A stretch of DNA of 34,483 nt from Stentor coeruleus (Eukaryota; Ciliophora; Heterotrichea; Heterotrichida; Stentoridae), in contig MPUH01000796.1 in assembly GCA_001970955.1 (NCBI GenBank), forward strand, positions 1 through 34,483, read 5' to 3'. Under the pieces are notes generated by a model that searched no databases, had not been told where the DNA came from, and was given only the letters and a program-made list of their open reading frames with translations. The stretch's first letter is position 1. Every line of letters begins with the position of its first letter. Positions 9,049 through 19,442 of this stretch are shown here, one piece after another. The position numbers were made by a program, and so were the translations under genes.

Positions 9049-9985
9049 ATGGGATCAGAAATATGTGGATGTTGCTATTTACAACCATCTAAAGCTCCAG
9101 AAATAAACATAACTTCTCCAAAAAACAAACTTTCTCTTCTAGGTTTCAACAGCTTAACATCACCGAAAGTTCTAAACACCGAAGCCGACTTACAAAATCG
9201 AATTAAATTATTAGAAAACGTCCATAGCGATAAAGTCTTAAAACTAAAAGTTATAAACACCGGAAACCTTTCTAAAGGAACAGTATTTATAATAAACCCA
9301 AGAGGCTTAGAAAATTCTGATAGAGAAGTTCTAGACGGGTATACCTACTTTGGTTGTAAAAAAAAATCTCTTGAAAAAATTATCAACGACATAATCATTC
9401 CTATAAATGAATCAGAACTAACTGCAACACAAAAAAGCCAAAATTTTATGATATTATATCACATAGAAAAAGATGCATTTATTATCAGAGATTTAGGTAA
9501 AGGTTTTGGCCCGTTTATCAAAGTTAATCATTCATATGTAATTTATATAAAGGTTATTAAAGATAACTGGATGATTAATATTGGAGAAACATTTCTTGTA
9601 TTTGGAATTGAATCTATGCATCTAGGACTTCCTAGATTGACTATAAAAAAATTTAGTGGAAATGAAAGTGGAAATACTAAGTAATAAACTATTTAGAACT
9701 TTTGAAGCTTCAGAATATGTTGAAACTCATATACTTATAGGAAGAGATAGGAAGTGTGATATTGAAATAGAAGATTATCTTTTATCAAAAGTTCAATGCA
9801 GTTTATTTTTTGATGCGAATTCTGGATGGAATATTATTGATGGGGATATTAAGACACAGAAAGAAAGTACTAATGGCACGTGGCTTTATGTTTCTGAAGA
9901 GATGGAGATTGTCAATGGGATGATAATTAAGTCTTATCAAACTTTATTGCAAGTAAGTTATATACAGGCTACGTTGATTAAATAG
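9049..9985 (+). CDS. Tandem FHA-domain protein, two exons (306 aa)
   Basis: Join of 9049-9680 and 9697-9985 across a 16-nt intron, 306 codons plus TAG. FHA domains bind phosphothreonine peptides. The second (residues ~212-300) is canonical: GRD at 226-228, SKVQC at 241-245 (usual S-x-x-H/Q position) and NGTW at 270-273. The first (~67-187) is degenerate. It has the strand pattern ILYHIEKDAFIIRDLG...GETFLVF but no GR or NG binding residues, so it is probably structural. The N-terminus MGSEICGCC has Gly2 followed by Cys7, 9 and 10, a plausible N-myristoylation plus palmitoylation signal. That would put a phosphopeptide reader at a membrane. The intron lies between the two domains and links frames one base apart. 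Converges on the CK1-like kinase gene with a 101-bp spacer. Confidence 0.88.
9681..9696 (+). other. 16-nt spliceosomal intron
   Basis: gtaataaactatttag, the only 16-nt intron found here. Removal joins AAT ACT AA to A ACT TTT and restores one frame through both FHA domains. The A six bases from the 3' end is kept (position 11 of 16). Confidence 0.88.
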
Positions 9986-10086
9986 TTTTAATTTAGTTGT
10001 TAGGATATGCTAATTGGTTTATTGAGAGGGTTTTAATAATAGAGGTTAGTGAGAATAATGTTAGGACATTCTGTATACTTCATCGT

Positions 10087-11325
10087 TCATTTTAACCTGT
10101 TAAGTAAAACATTCCTATTCCTGATTTCTGGATAAATGTTCTTTGGTGTTTCTTCAAGTTTATCATAAGAAGATTCATTATGCAAATTTTTATACATCAT
10201 ATAAGAGACTGTTTGGTCATCAGTTTCAATATTAATTTTCGGGCTTTGCTTAGGTGTCTTAATTGTATCATTTTTATGTGTTTTAGACCTTAACTTTTTT
10301 CTTCTTTTTCCATGGAAAACTGGCTTAAAACTATCTTTCACTTCTTCATTTGACGCATTTTCATTATTAATTGTACAACATCTAGGTATGTTAATAGAAA
10401 TGCTTAAACTTTGCGAATATTCATTTACTGTTGCTTGGGATCTATAAGATTTTTCATATTCTACCCAATCAAAATATAACTCAAACAAATCTTTTCTTTT
10501 CTGTATTTGTATGAATAATGATTGAATATAATTGTAATCTGGTTTTTCTTCAAATTTCAAATTCCTGCAGTATTTTAGTAAAATAATAAATTCTTTAGGA
10601 CAACCTATACAAAGATCTTCTATGCTATAATGACTTTTTATTTGGAAAATGTTTTGCCACTTAGAATTTGAGAATTTTTTGTGTGTTGATTGCCAAGGAA
10701 GACGACCTTTTAGAAAGTAGATTGCCATATATGCTGCACTTTCTAAGTCATCTCTTCTGGATTGACGTACTCCACTATGATTGTTAAGTGAAGAAAAAGT
10801 TGCATTGCCAACTCTTGGACATGAGTATTGAAAGGAAATGTGATAGTTGTTAACTTTAAACTTTCGGGCTAAGCCATAATCTGTAAGGTAAAGCATTTTT
10901 GGGTTTTTCCCAATGAGTATTTGATGAGGTTTTAAGTCTCTATGTAAATAACCTTTTTTATGTATGTATTCAATTCTGGTTATTAGCTGCAGCATTATTG
11001 ACACTACTGTTGAAAGAGAAAATTTTCCTTTAGACTGTTTTAATAGCTTGTTAAGTGTTGGCCCTAATAGTTCTATAATCATATATGAGAATTGATCTGT
11101 TGTACCGTATTTATAAAGCCTTGGTATTCCTATTCCTCCTTGAATATCTGCTAAAATTTTAGACTCTAATAAAACGCTTCCCTTTTGCCTGATATCGATT
11201 TTCAAGGCAAAGCTTTTACTTTTAAAAAGATGCTGAAGTCTATAAACTTTACCAAAACTCCCTGACCCTATTACCTCTTCAACAGAGTATTTTTCTAAAA
11301 TAGTTTTATCAAGTTCAATTTCCAT
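10087..11325 (-). CDS. Casein kinase 1-family kinase with altered catalytic loop (412 aa)
   Basis: Ser/Thr kinase fold of the CK1 group: Gly-rich loop GSGSFG (20-25), VAIK-type lysine in FALKID (K42), LLGPTLNKLL (87-95), HRD at 128-130 and DYG for DFG at 149-151. The CK1-specific SRRDDLES (189-196) and a closing FDWVEYE are also present. The residues after HRDLKP are H134-Q135 where CK1 has D-N. This replaces the Asn that normally coordinates metal, so activity may be weak, altered or lost. ATP-binding Lys and HRD Asp remain. From ~300 the tail is basic and disordered, with GKRRKKLRSKTHK resembling a nuclear localisation signal. Frame uninterrupted; stop codon TGA, which supports the standard code. 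Possible roles range over microtubules, cilia and signalling; none can be fixed from sequence. Confidence 0.92.
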   Translation of the reverse strand: MEIELDKTILEKYSVEEVIGSGSFGKVYRLQHLFKSKSFALKIDIRQKGSVLLESKILADIQGGIGIPRLYKYGTTDQFSYMIIELLGPTLNKLLKQSKGKFSLSTVVSIMLQLITRIEYIHKKGYLHRDLKPHQILIGKNPKMLYLTDYGLARKFKVNNYHISFQYSCPRVGNATFSSLNNHSGVRQSRRDDLESAAYMAIYFLKGRLPWQSTHKKFSNSKWQNIFQIKSHYSIEDLCIGCPKEFIILLKYCRNLKFEEKPDYNYIQSLFIQIQKRKDLFELYFDWVEYEKSYRSQATVNEYSQSLSISINIPRCCTINNENASNEEVKDSFKPVFHGKRRKKLRSKTHKNDTIKTPKQSPKINIETDDQTVSYMMYKNLHNESSYDKLEETPKNIYPEIRNRNVLLNRLK

Positions 11326-11543
11326 CTTGTAATTAGATAATAATATGGATATGATCCAGTATTAAGATATTAAATAGATATTATAATTTATCATAACTGT
11401 CATAATGATATTAATTGCCTAATCTATAAATGCAAAATATTTCCATATCTTAATTACTAATATTAAAAAAAATAGATCTTATTAAACCTACACTTCTTTA
11501 AAATTTGCCTCTAACCTATCATAAATTCTTATAATTTTTTTAA

Positions 11544-14500
11544 TTATTTATATCTAAACTGTTGCCCTTTAACCGTATTTTGTAACTCCATGCTAATTTT
11601 GCTACAAATTTCCTTAATATCCTGTGAATCATCATTCCTCATCCACGGATTTTCCATCTCAAAAACAAAACTACTAATATCCTTTTTACTCTCTTTCGAA
11701 CTTTGTGCTTTTCTCGCAAGATCATCCTGTAATTTTACCGCAACATCTGGGAATCTCTTATAAACATGGGCAAGATTTTCATTCCTATGCTCTTTCATAT
11801 AACTAATAAAATCCTGTAAAGCCTCATCATGTAACATAGGATTACTAAGATTTTTGAATATTTTTATAATAGGATAGTTAATTTTGATTATATCATTAAT
11901 CCAGTTTTTTATATATTCATCAACTTGTGGATGACCATGAAGTGCTAATGAATAATATTTCCATATTTCTTCATCACCTACAATAAATACTAATTCTAAA
12001 AGTAAACTTCTAACAACTCTAATACTTGGATTATAAATATCGACAAGTTCTCTATTGTTGAAATCGTGGATTAAAGATATGATTTTATCTGGTCTTGGGG
12101 AAAATTCAGAGAGGACTCGGGTTATTTTAAGGACACATTTGGATGCGATTTGTAACTGGTGTTTTTCCCCTTTGTTGATGATCATGATATTTAGAAGGCA
12201 GGAAATAGATTTGTTTACATCAGTATGCTCGATGAGTGAGATTAGTACTCGGGTTATTTCATTTTGATGCTCTTGGTCATTTTCTATTTCAGAAGCTCGA
12301 TAGATAAATTCTTCATAGAAATTTTGAATGCACTTTTCATCGACTGTTCGGAGTAGGTTTGTGATTTTGAATATATTAGTGACTACTGATAAGAAAAAAA
12401 GTATGAACTTCCTCTCAACACCTAAAAACGGATAACTGTATATAGCCCTTGAGGTTTTACATATAGCTTCAGCTAACTCAAAAGCAAATCTTATAAACTC
12501 AGTCTCATATTGTTCGAAATTCTGGATGATTTTCCTATCAATACACTCTAATGCATCTAACTTCACATTAATATCATCACAATTTAAATTTTCAACAACA
12601 TGGTCTATAAAACTTTTCTGCATACTCAAAACAGGTAATTCTTGTACACTGAAATTTTGTGATATAGTCTCAAAAAGTTTTGGATTATTCTGCATTATAA
12701 CATCTTTAGCTTTTTGTCCCATACCTTTATATACAAGACTAAGGAGTTTTAAAACAAGAGTTCTTGTTAAATTATCAGGGACTTTATTATATTTACAAAG
12801 TGCAGTTATATCTTTAGTATTCATTGGCCCTTGGTGTTCTAGATAAATTTCACAAAACACAGCAAGACATTCTGATTTACAACAGGATTTTGAGTTAAGC
12901 CCACAAATTATAAGCGAGTAACATTTTTCACTAGGATGAACATAGCAAATTTCATGTAACAACTTCACAGCAATAGATTTATAAACTGAAGACCCTGAAA
13001 GCTTTTCACATAAAGTTGGTACTAAAATTTCAGCTTCAGTTTCTGTAATAAACAACGACTTTTCTTTAACAAACATGACAATATTCAAAACCAATTCCAA
13101 AACAGCTTTACCAACCTGAGGATTATTCCCATTAACTTCAATAAAAACCCATTTAAAAATCACTTCAACTGATTCAACGAAATTCTCAGCACTGATCATC
13201 CCTTTTATCACATCACAAGCATGTATTTTTTTCTTAAAATCATTATTAAACATTAAATTCTCTAGTTCTTCACTAGTAGAGTTTTTTATTTCACTTTTAA
13301 TAATATCAATCTGATCCTGTCTAATTTCTTCATAAATCCATTTAACCCCTTCGTTTTTACATTTTTTTTCTTTAGGAGCGATTTGGAAATTAAACGGCGA
13401 GTTGTTTTTGATCATAACATTTTTAATCCCAANGGAGCGATTTGGAAATTAAATGGCGAGTTGTTTTTGACCATAACATTTTTAATCCCAGCTTTAGCTT
13501 TCCCAGTTTTTACAGCGACATTCATATATTTGTTACAAATAGCTTGTATAGATTGTAATATAGCAGGTTTTAAGTCTTTTAAAAATGGAGATACGGTTTC
13601 AAAGCCTGAGATTTCTATGATATCCCCAAGGATCATTTCAGATTGTGTTCTGATAACTGAAGCTTTATCTTGTAAACAGGAGATTATCCCTGGTAATAAA
13701 GATTTTATATCTGATTTTCTTAAAGACTCACGGTTGTTTATAATTAAAACAAGTAATTCTTGTCTGATTTCTGGAGATTCTTGACATAAAATAGGTCCTG
13801 ATAGGTTGATTATATGTTCATATCCTGCATTTTTACCCCATTTATCTAATGCACATTTTGCTTCTTGTCTTAAAATATTCTGTTTATCTGCAAGGTTCCC
13901 AAGAACGGTAGGGATAATGATTTTAGTGAAACCTAAACACTCAGAACCTAAACCATCAGCTATTTTCCCAATAACAATAAGGGCAAGTTTTACTATAGTT
14001 TTATTAGCATCTAATAATCGGTTTTTTAACTGTCGGATTAGATCTGCTAAACCAGTCGGGGCGATATTTTTCTTAACAATCATATCAATTTTTTCTAAAG
14101 TTTCTTTACGGATTTTCCAGTTGTTATCAGAAAGACTAGAAATCAAAGCTGGGGTTATAAGATTTGATATATTAGCTTTTTTAATTATATCATTTGTCTG
14201 AGGGTTTTGGATTAAACATTTTAGTTTACGGAATTCTTTTGGAATACTAGCCAGGTCCATTTTTTTATAGTCTTCTTTAAGACTTGAGATTATAGAGTCT
14301 TTTACCCCATCAAGCATATCAAATACTATTTCACCTTTAAATAATAATAAAGTTCTTATAAGGTTAACAGCTGATTTTTTTATAAGTGGGTTTGTGCTTC
14401 CTAATGATGTTTTTCCATACTCAGCTAAGGTTTTAATATTAACACAAGATGAACCGAATTCTTTAGTGATTATACCTAAAAACTCTAATGATTCAGATAA

Positions 14501-16513
14501 AGTCTTAGGTTTTGTCACACTTTGTAAATTCGCTATGATTTTTTTTGTAACAATATCAGGGCTTAAAATCTCGCATATAGCAAGAATACATTGTTTATAA
14601 AGATCAGCAACTTTACTTTCAGCGATTTTATCAAGTGCTGCAGAAGAGATTATCCCTGAAGCGATTTCATCAGGGACCATACAAAGTCCATATATTTTTT
14701 TTAAACATTCAAGACCTTCTCTTATAAGATTTGGGTTGTTTTCTTTAAATCCTCCTAAAGCTTGAATTATAATCATATGGATTTTTATTAGAACTTGTGG
14801 GGGGATGTTGTGTGTTATAAATTCTTTTAGTTGTTGAAGTCCATTTTCTTTGATTTTCCATGCTTTTTCTGTAAGTTTTGTGCAGATATCACTAGGAATA
14901 ATCCCATCATCAATAATTTCTCCATTTAAATCTGGTTCTTCAGTTTGGTTTTGCTTTTTAGGTAATAGTTTTGCCGGTTGGTCTATGTCCATTTTCTTAG
15001 TTTCTCTTGGAGAGTTTCTCATTTTTGGTGGACTTTTATTTGCTTTTGGGGTATTTTTTATTCCTTTTTCAAGGATTTCTGTTTTATTTTTTGAACTTTG
15101 GATTTTTTTTAACTTATTTTCTGATATCCCAGACAGACAGTCTAAAAGTCCAGGGTATTTTTCTATAATAATTTTTAATATTTCATAAGCTGCTTCACGT
15201 ATAGTTTCTGTGCTATCATCAATTGATATTTTTAATATATTTACTATTTGTTTATATGAATCTTCATTAAATTGGTTTGATGATATGAGTTTTTGAAGCC
15301 AAGTTAGAGTATTTTGTTTCATAGATACAGTTTTGTCTTGCATTGCTTTTTCTATATCAGTTATCATTAAGTCTGAGCTTAGGCTAAATGAAAAATTGTC
15401 GAGAGCTGAATGAGTTTCTTGGATAATCAAAGGCTTTTTATCACGAAATTTACTTAAAAGAACTGGAAGCATCATTTTACTATAGCTTTCAAAAAACTTT
15501 CTTTGACCTTTAGAGAGCAATCCTATAAGTTTTATTGATTGGCTTACGACATGAACGTTACTATCTTTTAATAGTCTTTTTACCATGCTTATAAGATGTC
15601 CTGGATTATTTTGTGCGAGTTTTGGAAAATCAGCAGCTTTGTTAATTTCTTCAAGAGCTGTCTTTTTTTCTGACCATTTTTCTAGTGCAAGAACATTGTC
15701 AGCCCAGCGTTCGTTGAATTCTGTAAATATGTTTTTGGAGTCTAGAAACTCGTATGGGTTTATGTCAGGTTGTTCGATAACTTGAATTGTCATAAAAGCT
15801 TTAGTCAGTTCTTCTTGTTGAGATTTTTTAAGATTAGCAATGTAGGGATCAATACCTTGCTTTAAAATTTTATAAAGTTCTTTATAAAAATTCAAAGCTT
15901 CAGACCTTATAGAAACATTTGTATGCTCTGCAGCTTTTTCCATACTTTTCATCACAATTTTAAAATCAAATTCTTTAAGCCCAATCGCTGTAATAAAATA
16001 AGATAGCCCAGAAATAGCAGCAGCTTGATATTTTATGTTTTTATGATCACAATATTTATTAAGTTCATGAATAATTTTTTCTTTATCAAGCCTGAAGATT
16101 TTTGAAAGAAAATCCTTTGCTTGTTCTTTTATAACATTTCTTGGCCCTGATATATGCTTTTCAATAAGAACTTTTACTATATTTTCACAGTAAGATTGTA
16201 AGCTTGTGATATCAGAATCAATGTAAAATTTTAAAATTTCCAAAGCTTTTTCTTGAGGATTTGGGTTCGGATCATTAAGAAACTTGGCTATTTTGTCTGC
16301 GTATATAGTGAAATTTCTTTGTGTTTTAATTTCTTCTAAGATTTCCTGGTAGGCTTTTGACCTGGTTTTCCAATTTTTAGACTCCATCCTTATATGCAAT
16401 GGTCCAGTCTCTTCGACTTCCATTGTTTCTTCTTGAAGTTCTCCTGCTAGTTGATATGTTCCTCGTGATTGAATTGGCATATCTTCTAAATTTCCTAGGT
16501 TCCCGCTTTCCAT
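11544..16513 (-). CDS. XMAP215/Dis1/ch-TOG-family microtubule polymerase (1,636 aa after removing a duplicated contig end)
   Basis: Microtubule plus-end polymerase and nucleation factor. As written, two abutting frames (11544-13415 and 13412-16513) are split at the N at 13433. 57 bp to the left of the N are repeated to its right with two mismatches. Dropping one copy (16513-13434 joined to 13374-11544) gives 4,911 nt, exactly 1,637 codons ending in TAA. The protein is built of HEAT-like TOG arrays, each opening with a Trp/Lys helix: W48 (ESKNWKTRSKAY), ~277 (EKWSEKKTALEE), ~549 (KAWKIKENGLQQL) and ~798 (NNWKIRKETLEK). A probable further array begins near 1075. A basic Ser/Pro/Lys linker (~485-530), typical for lattice binding, separates the second and third. 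Four to five TOG domains match higher-eukaryote XMAP215 organisation. Confidence 0.93.
13375..13490. repeat. Unmerged contig-end duplication around a single N
   Basis: 13375-13431 and 13434-13490 are the same 57 bp with two differences (C/T at 13395/13454 and T/C at 13412/13471). They flank AN at 13432-13433. One difference is synonymous and one is Ile/Val in the protein. This is the pattern of two contigs joined by a token N without merging their overlap, not a biological repeat. Confidence 0.9.
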
Positions 16514-16782
16514 TTTTTAATTATTTATGCTGTCTAATCTTTCATATTCAATATTTTATGTTTGACTAACAATAAAGGGGAATATTTATATTTAAATAAA
16601 AAAAAATTGTTATTTTAACACGTATTATAATAGTTTTTTGATAATTTATCAAAATTTCTTGTGTTAAATTTTCAATATCTATGAAATTTCTTATCTTTTT
16701 AAGTTTGATATGCATAATATTTACTATATAAATCAACATATTATAATTCAAATTAAGGTTATTTGTATAATAAATAAACTAA
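16514..16782. promoter_or_regulatory. Divergent promoter region (269 bp)
   Basis: AT-rich spacer between the XMAP215-family gene start (minus) and the TPR gene start (plus). A 61-codon minus-strand frame here is Ile/Asn/Tyr-rich low complexity and not convincing. No named motif. Confidence 0.45.
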
Positions 16783-18132
16783 ATGAACAAATCTGAGTCT
16801 GACACTCTTATATCAGAATGTATTTTATATGTAGCTGATGTGCCCAAAATGCTAACTGAATATGGGGTTGTTACTTTTGCTTTGATTATGCAAGAAGATT
16901 ATTATAAGGCTTTACAATTACTAAGTCAAAGTGAAGAACTATTAGAAGCTGTTACTTCTCAAGGGGGAAATGTAGACTTAGATTTTATTTTATTAACTGT
17001 ACACAACACAGCTTATTGTTATATGAAGTAAAAAACAAACAGGCTAGGAAAGCTAAAAGAATGCTCTTCGTATATAGATGCGTGCATTTACAATTCTGAA
17101 TCAAAAAAACTTATGGGTCCTGAGCTTGCTGGTCCTCAATTCCACCTTTCAAACCTTAAAAAAGAAAAATATGAAGCATCAATTCACTTATACTACTCCT
17201 TGCTTTTATCACAATTAAAAAATCATGAAGACTCTTTAAAACACGCTCAAACCGCCTTTAAAAAATCACTTCTCTATATGAAAATACTTTATAAGCTTTG
17301 TATTGACCATCTTTCTCGACATACAAAACTTATCTCAACTGACTCAATACGCAAAAGACTACTTAGACAATCCCAATACAAACTCATTGAAAGCCCTCAT
17401 TATCAAAACTTTCATCGAATTGTCAACTCCTCAATGCCTTTTCTCCAATACTTCCACAACAAATACCATTCAACATCATCTAAACCCTTAAAATTTTCCT
17501 TAAAATCTTATACCCAGACTTTTTATTCAGATGACAATTGGATTTTATCAACAACTTTTGATGATATATCAAGCTTAAAACCTTTAAACCCTATGAACCT
17601 ACACAATACTCCAAGTATCGAAAGCGAATTATCTAAAGAAAGTATGGCATATAAGCTTTTAACTATAATCTCATCAATGTTTTCAATCTCTACTGAACTA
17701 AAATTCACACAAAAAGAAGAAGCAAAAGCATGGCATAAACAAACAATAAAAAGTGCTTCTGAGCTCCTACCATCAGCATCTATAATCCTCAAACATCTCA
17801 AAGACACTTTTTGTAAAGAGTATAAAATTTTCAACACAATTAAAAACTCAAGAAGAAATACTTTTACTACAAGAGTTAGAACACCAATGCCAGGTAGTTA
17901 TCATACATCATCAAGAAATAAGTCAAGTTATGATAAAACCTTAGAAAATTCTAGAATAAAATCCCCACATGTATTAAAACATCCAAAAGGACAAATCCGA
18001 GATTATAAAACTAGTAACACCCCACAACCACAATTAGGTACTTCATTAACAAAAGAAAGAAAACGGTCAAAAATAGACTCGGAAGATTTTAAAGTCTCAG
18101 ACTTGAATTTTAGCATTCACGATTTTTATTAA
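16783..18132 (+). CDS. TPR-repeat protein, two exons (444 aa)
   Basis: Join of 16783-17027 and 17043-18132, 444 codons plus TAA, across a 15-nt intron. The N-terminal ~150 residues are tetratricopeptide-like helical pairs, each with the A/L/Y/A pattern: EDYYKALQLLSQSEELLEAV (~38-57), VHNTAYCYMKLGKLKECSSYIDACI (~73-97) and YEASIHLYYSLLLSQLKNHEDSLKHAQTA (~123-151). The splice site lies inside the second repeat, and the repeat reads correctly only after removal. From ~170 a Tyr/His/Ser-rich region follows; another helix lies near 215-265, and the tail is basic and disordered. TPRs are protein-docking scaffolds, so a role in assembling a complex is likely. The partner is unknown. Confidence 0.82.
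17028..17042 (+). other. 15-nt spliceosomal intron
   Basis: gtaaaaaacaaacag. It contains the TAA that ends the upstream frame. Excision gives AAG CTA GGA and completes a TPR helix. A at position 10; ends CAG. Confidence 0.88.
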
Positions 18133-18932
18133 TATCATTGTAATAATATGGAATTAGAACTTAAATCCTTATAGGATATGTGGTAAAATGTTTGTAGAAA
18201 TTTGGAAACATTTTATTAAACTTATTTTGAATAGAAAGTTAAAGAAAATTCTCGATTTAAACAAATTCAAATTGAAGATTAAGAGTAACTAGGTCTTAGA
18301 TGAATTTTTTAGAAGAGATTATTCATTGACTTAACTTTTGCCAATAGAACAGTTAAGAGCTAAAAAAATTGTCCAAGTTAGACTTTTTATATGAAATTCT
18401 ATGATGATGGGTTGATTTCTGGGTCTTGGAAAAATATTTTTATGATTTTTCATATCAATGGCACTTGGGAGAATTGCGAATCTGAAGAGATCTGTGAGAA
18501 AAAGATTTTAATTGTTTTTTACTTGAGTAGGAATTATATGAAGTATGATTTAGGGAAGAAAATAGCTGCTCAGAAAAGGAACAAGAAATTTATGATGGGA
18601 TAAACTCCTGTATCAGTTGGAGTTTGAAGAAAAAATCCACCTTAAATATATAAGGATGCCTCTGAAGAATATGAGTGAGTTGAAGAGGTTCTTCAAAAAC
18701 GACATGAGATAGAAAAATACTATTTATAAATAGGAATGCTTAGCTTAATCTAGAGCATACGATAATTCTCATAGAATTTATAAATTGATATAAAGAATTT
18801 TAAGGTAATTTACTAAATAGTATATGCCAAAATTACCTAATTTCAATAATTTTAATAAATTATAAAAAAAATAATTAAAAGCTGCAAAAAAAATTATCTC
18901 TTTATAACAACAAATTTTCCTATCTATTTAAC
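18133..18932. other. 800-bp tract with one short ORF; possible gene remnant
   Basis: No intact gene. The longest frame is 18391-18603 (+), 70 codons (begins MKFYDDGLISGSWKN), with no recognised family. The same frame from the ATG at 18148 to about 18790 is broken by about twenty TAA, TAG and TGA codons. If these are read as Gln, Gln and Trp it looks protein-like (for example EEYE-W-VEEVLQKRHEIEKYYL). The stop density is close to chance for this base composition. It may therefore be a decayed gene or simply noise. The last ~130 bp before 18933 are plain AT-rich 3' flank. Confidence 0.3.
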
Positions 18933-19412
18933 TTATTCTAACTTAAACCATTTTTTAGGATTTGCATACCTATAAGCATATCTAAGACCCACAAAAACAA
19001 GGACAAATGAGAATGATACAACAAGGTAAATATTAAGATAGTCATTTTTATTAAGGTCATCAGCATATTTTTCTAAAGAATTCAAAATTTCTAATTCATT
19101 TTCACTTAAATTAAGCTCTGATTCTGATGAAAAAAACTGTATCTTAAAGTTAAGCAATGAGTTATATTCATAAAAATTAGCTAATGGATCAGAAAGTTGA
19201 TTCATTTGCGTTTCTGTAATCTTTAAAGCACACGATTCAAGCATTTGTGCTATAGTTTTATCCATAATCTTTTCAGGGTGTAAATTTGTATTCTCTAGCA
19301 TTAAATCAAAAGAAGCTTTATCTGTGTCAATTTTCCATTTAATTAACTTTAGACACGATACAAGCTTAGTGATTTCAAATGCGAACACTATAGGAATAAA
19401 AAATTTGATCAT
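18933..19412 (-). CDS. Small type I-like membrane protein, unknown (159 aa)
   Basis: Open frame ending in TAA. A hydrophobic N-terminus (residues ~3-20, FFIPIVFAFEITKLVSC) resembles a signal peptide. A ~95-residue acidic, Cys-poor helical segment follows. One transmembrane helix near the C-terminus (~127-144, YLVVSFSFVLVFVGLRYA) is followed by a basic cytosolic tail (YRYANPKKWFKLE). Predicted topology: lumenal or extracellular body, cytosolic tail. I do not recognise the family. Its start codon lies 30 bp from the divergent PP2C start, so the two genes may share control sequences. Confidence 0.7.
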   Translation of the reverse strand: MIKFFIPIVFAFEITKLVSCLKLIKWKIDTDKASFDLMLENTNLHPEKIMDKTIAQMLESCALKITETQMNQLSDPLANFYEYNSLLNFKIQFFSSESELNLSENELEILNSLEKYADDLNKNDYLNIYLVVSFSFVLVFVGLRYAYRYANPKKWFKLE

Positions 19413-19442
19413 TTTATCCCTATATTTACTTATCCATAATTA
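19413..19442. promoter_or_regulatory. 30-bp divergent spacer
   Basis: Entire distance between the start codons of the small membrane protein gene (minus) and the PP2C gene (plus). Either transcription starts within or just upstream of the opposing gene, or 5' UTRs are a few bases long. AT-rich, no motif visible. Confidence 0.5.

Noticed and set aside
13383-15785. Several plus-strand ORFs of 66-133 codons inside the XMAP215 gene
   Set aside because: They are antisense shadows of a conserved TOG protein, Phe/Ile/Ser-rich with no domains; one includes the N.
18183-18197. GTA...TAG 15-mer resembling an intron
   Set aside because: gtaaaatgtttgtag has T, not A, at position 10, and removing it creates an in-frame TGA.
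18285-18299. Second GTA...TAG 15-mer in the same tract
   Set aside because: gtaactaggtcttag has T at position 10, and excision does not open any long frame.
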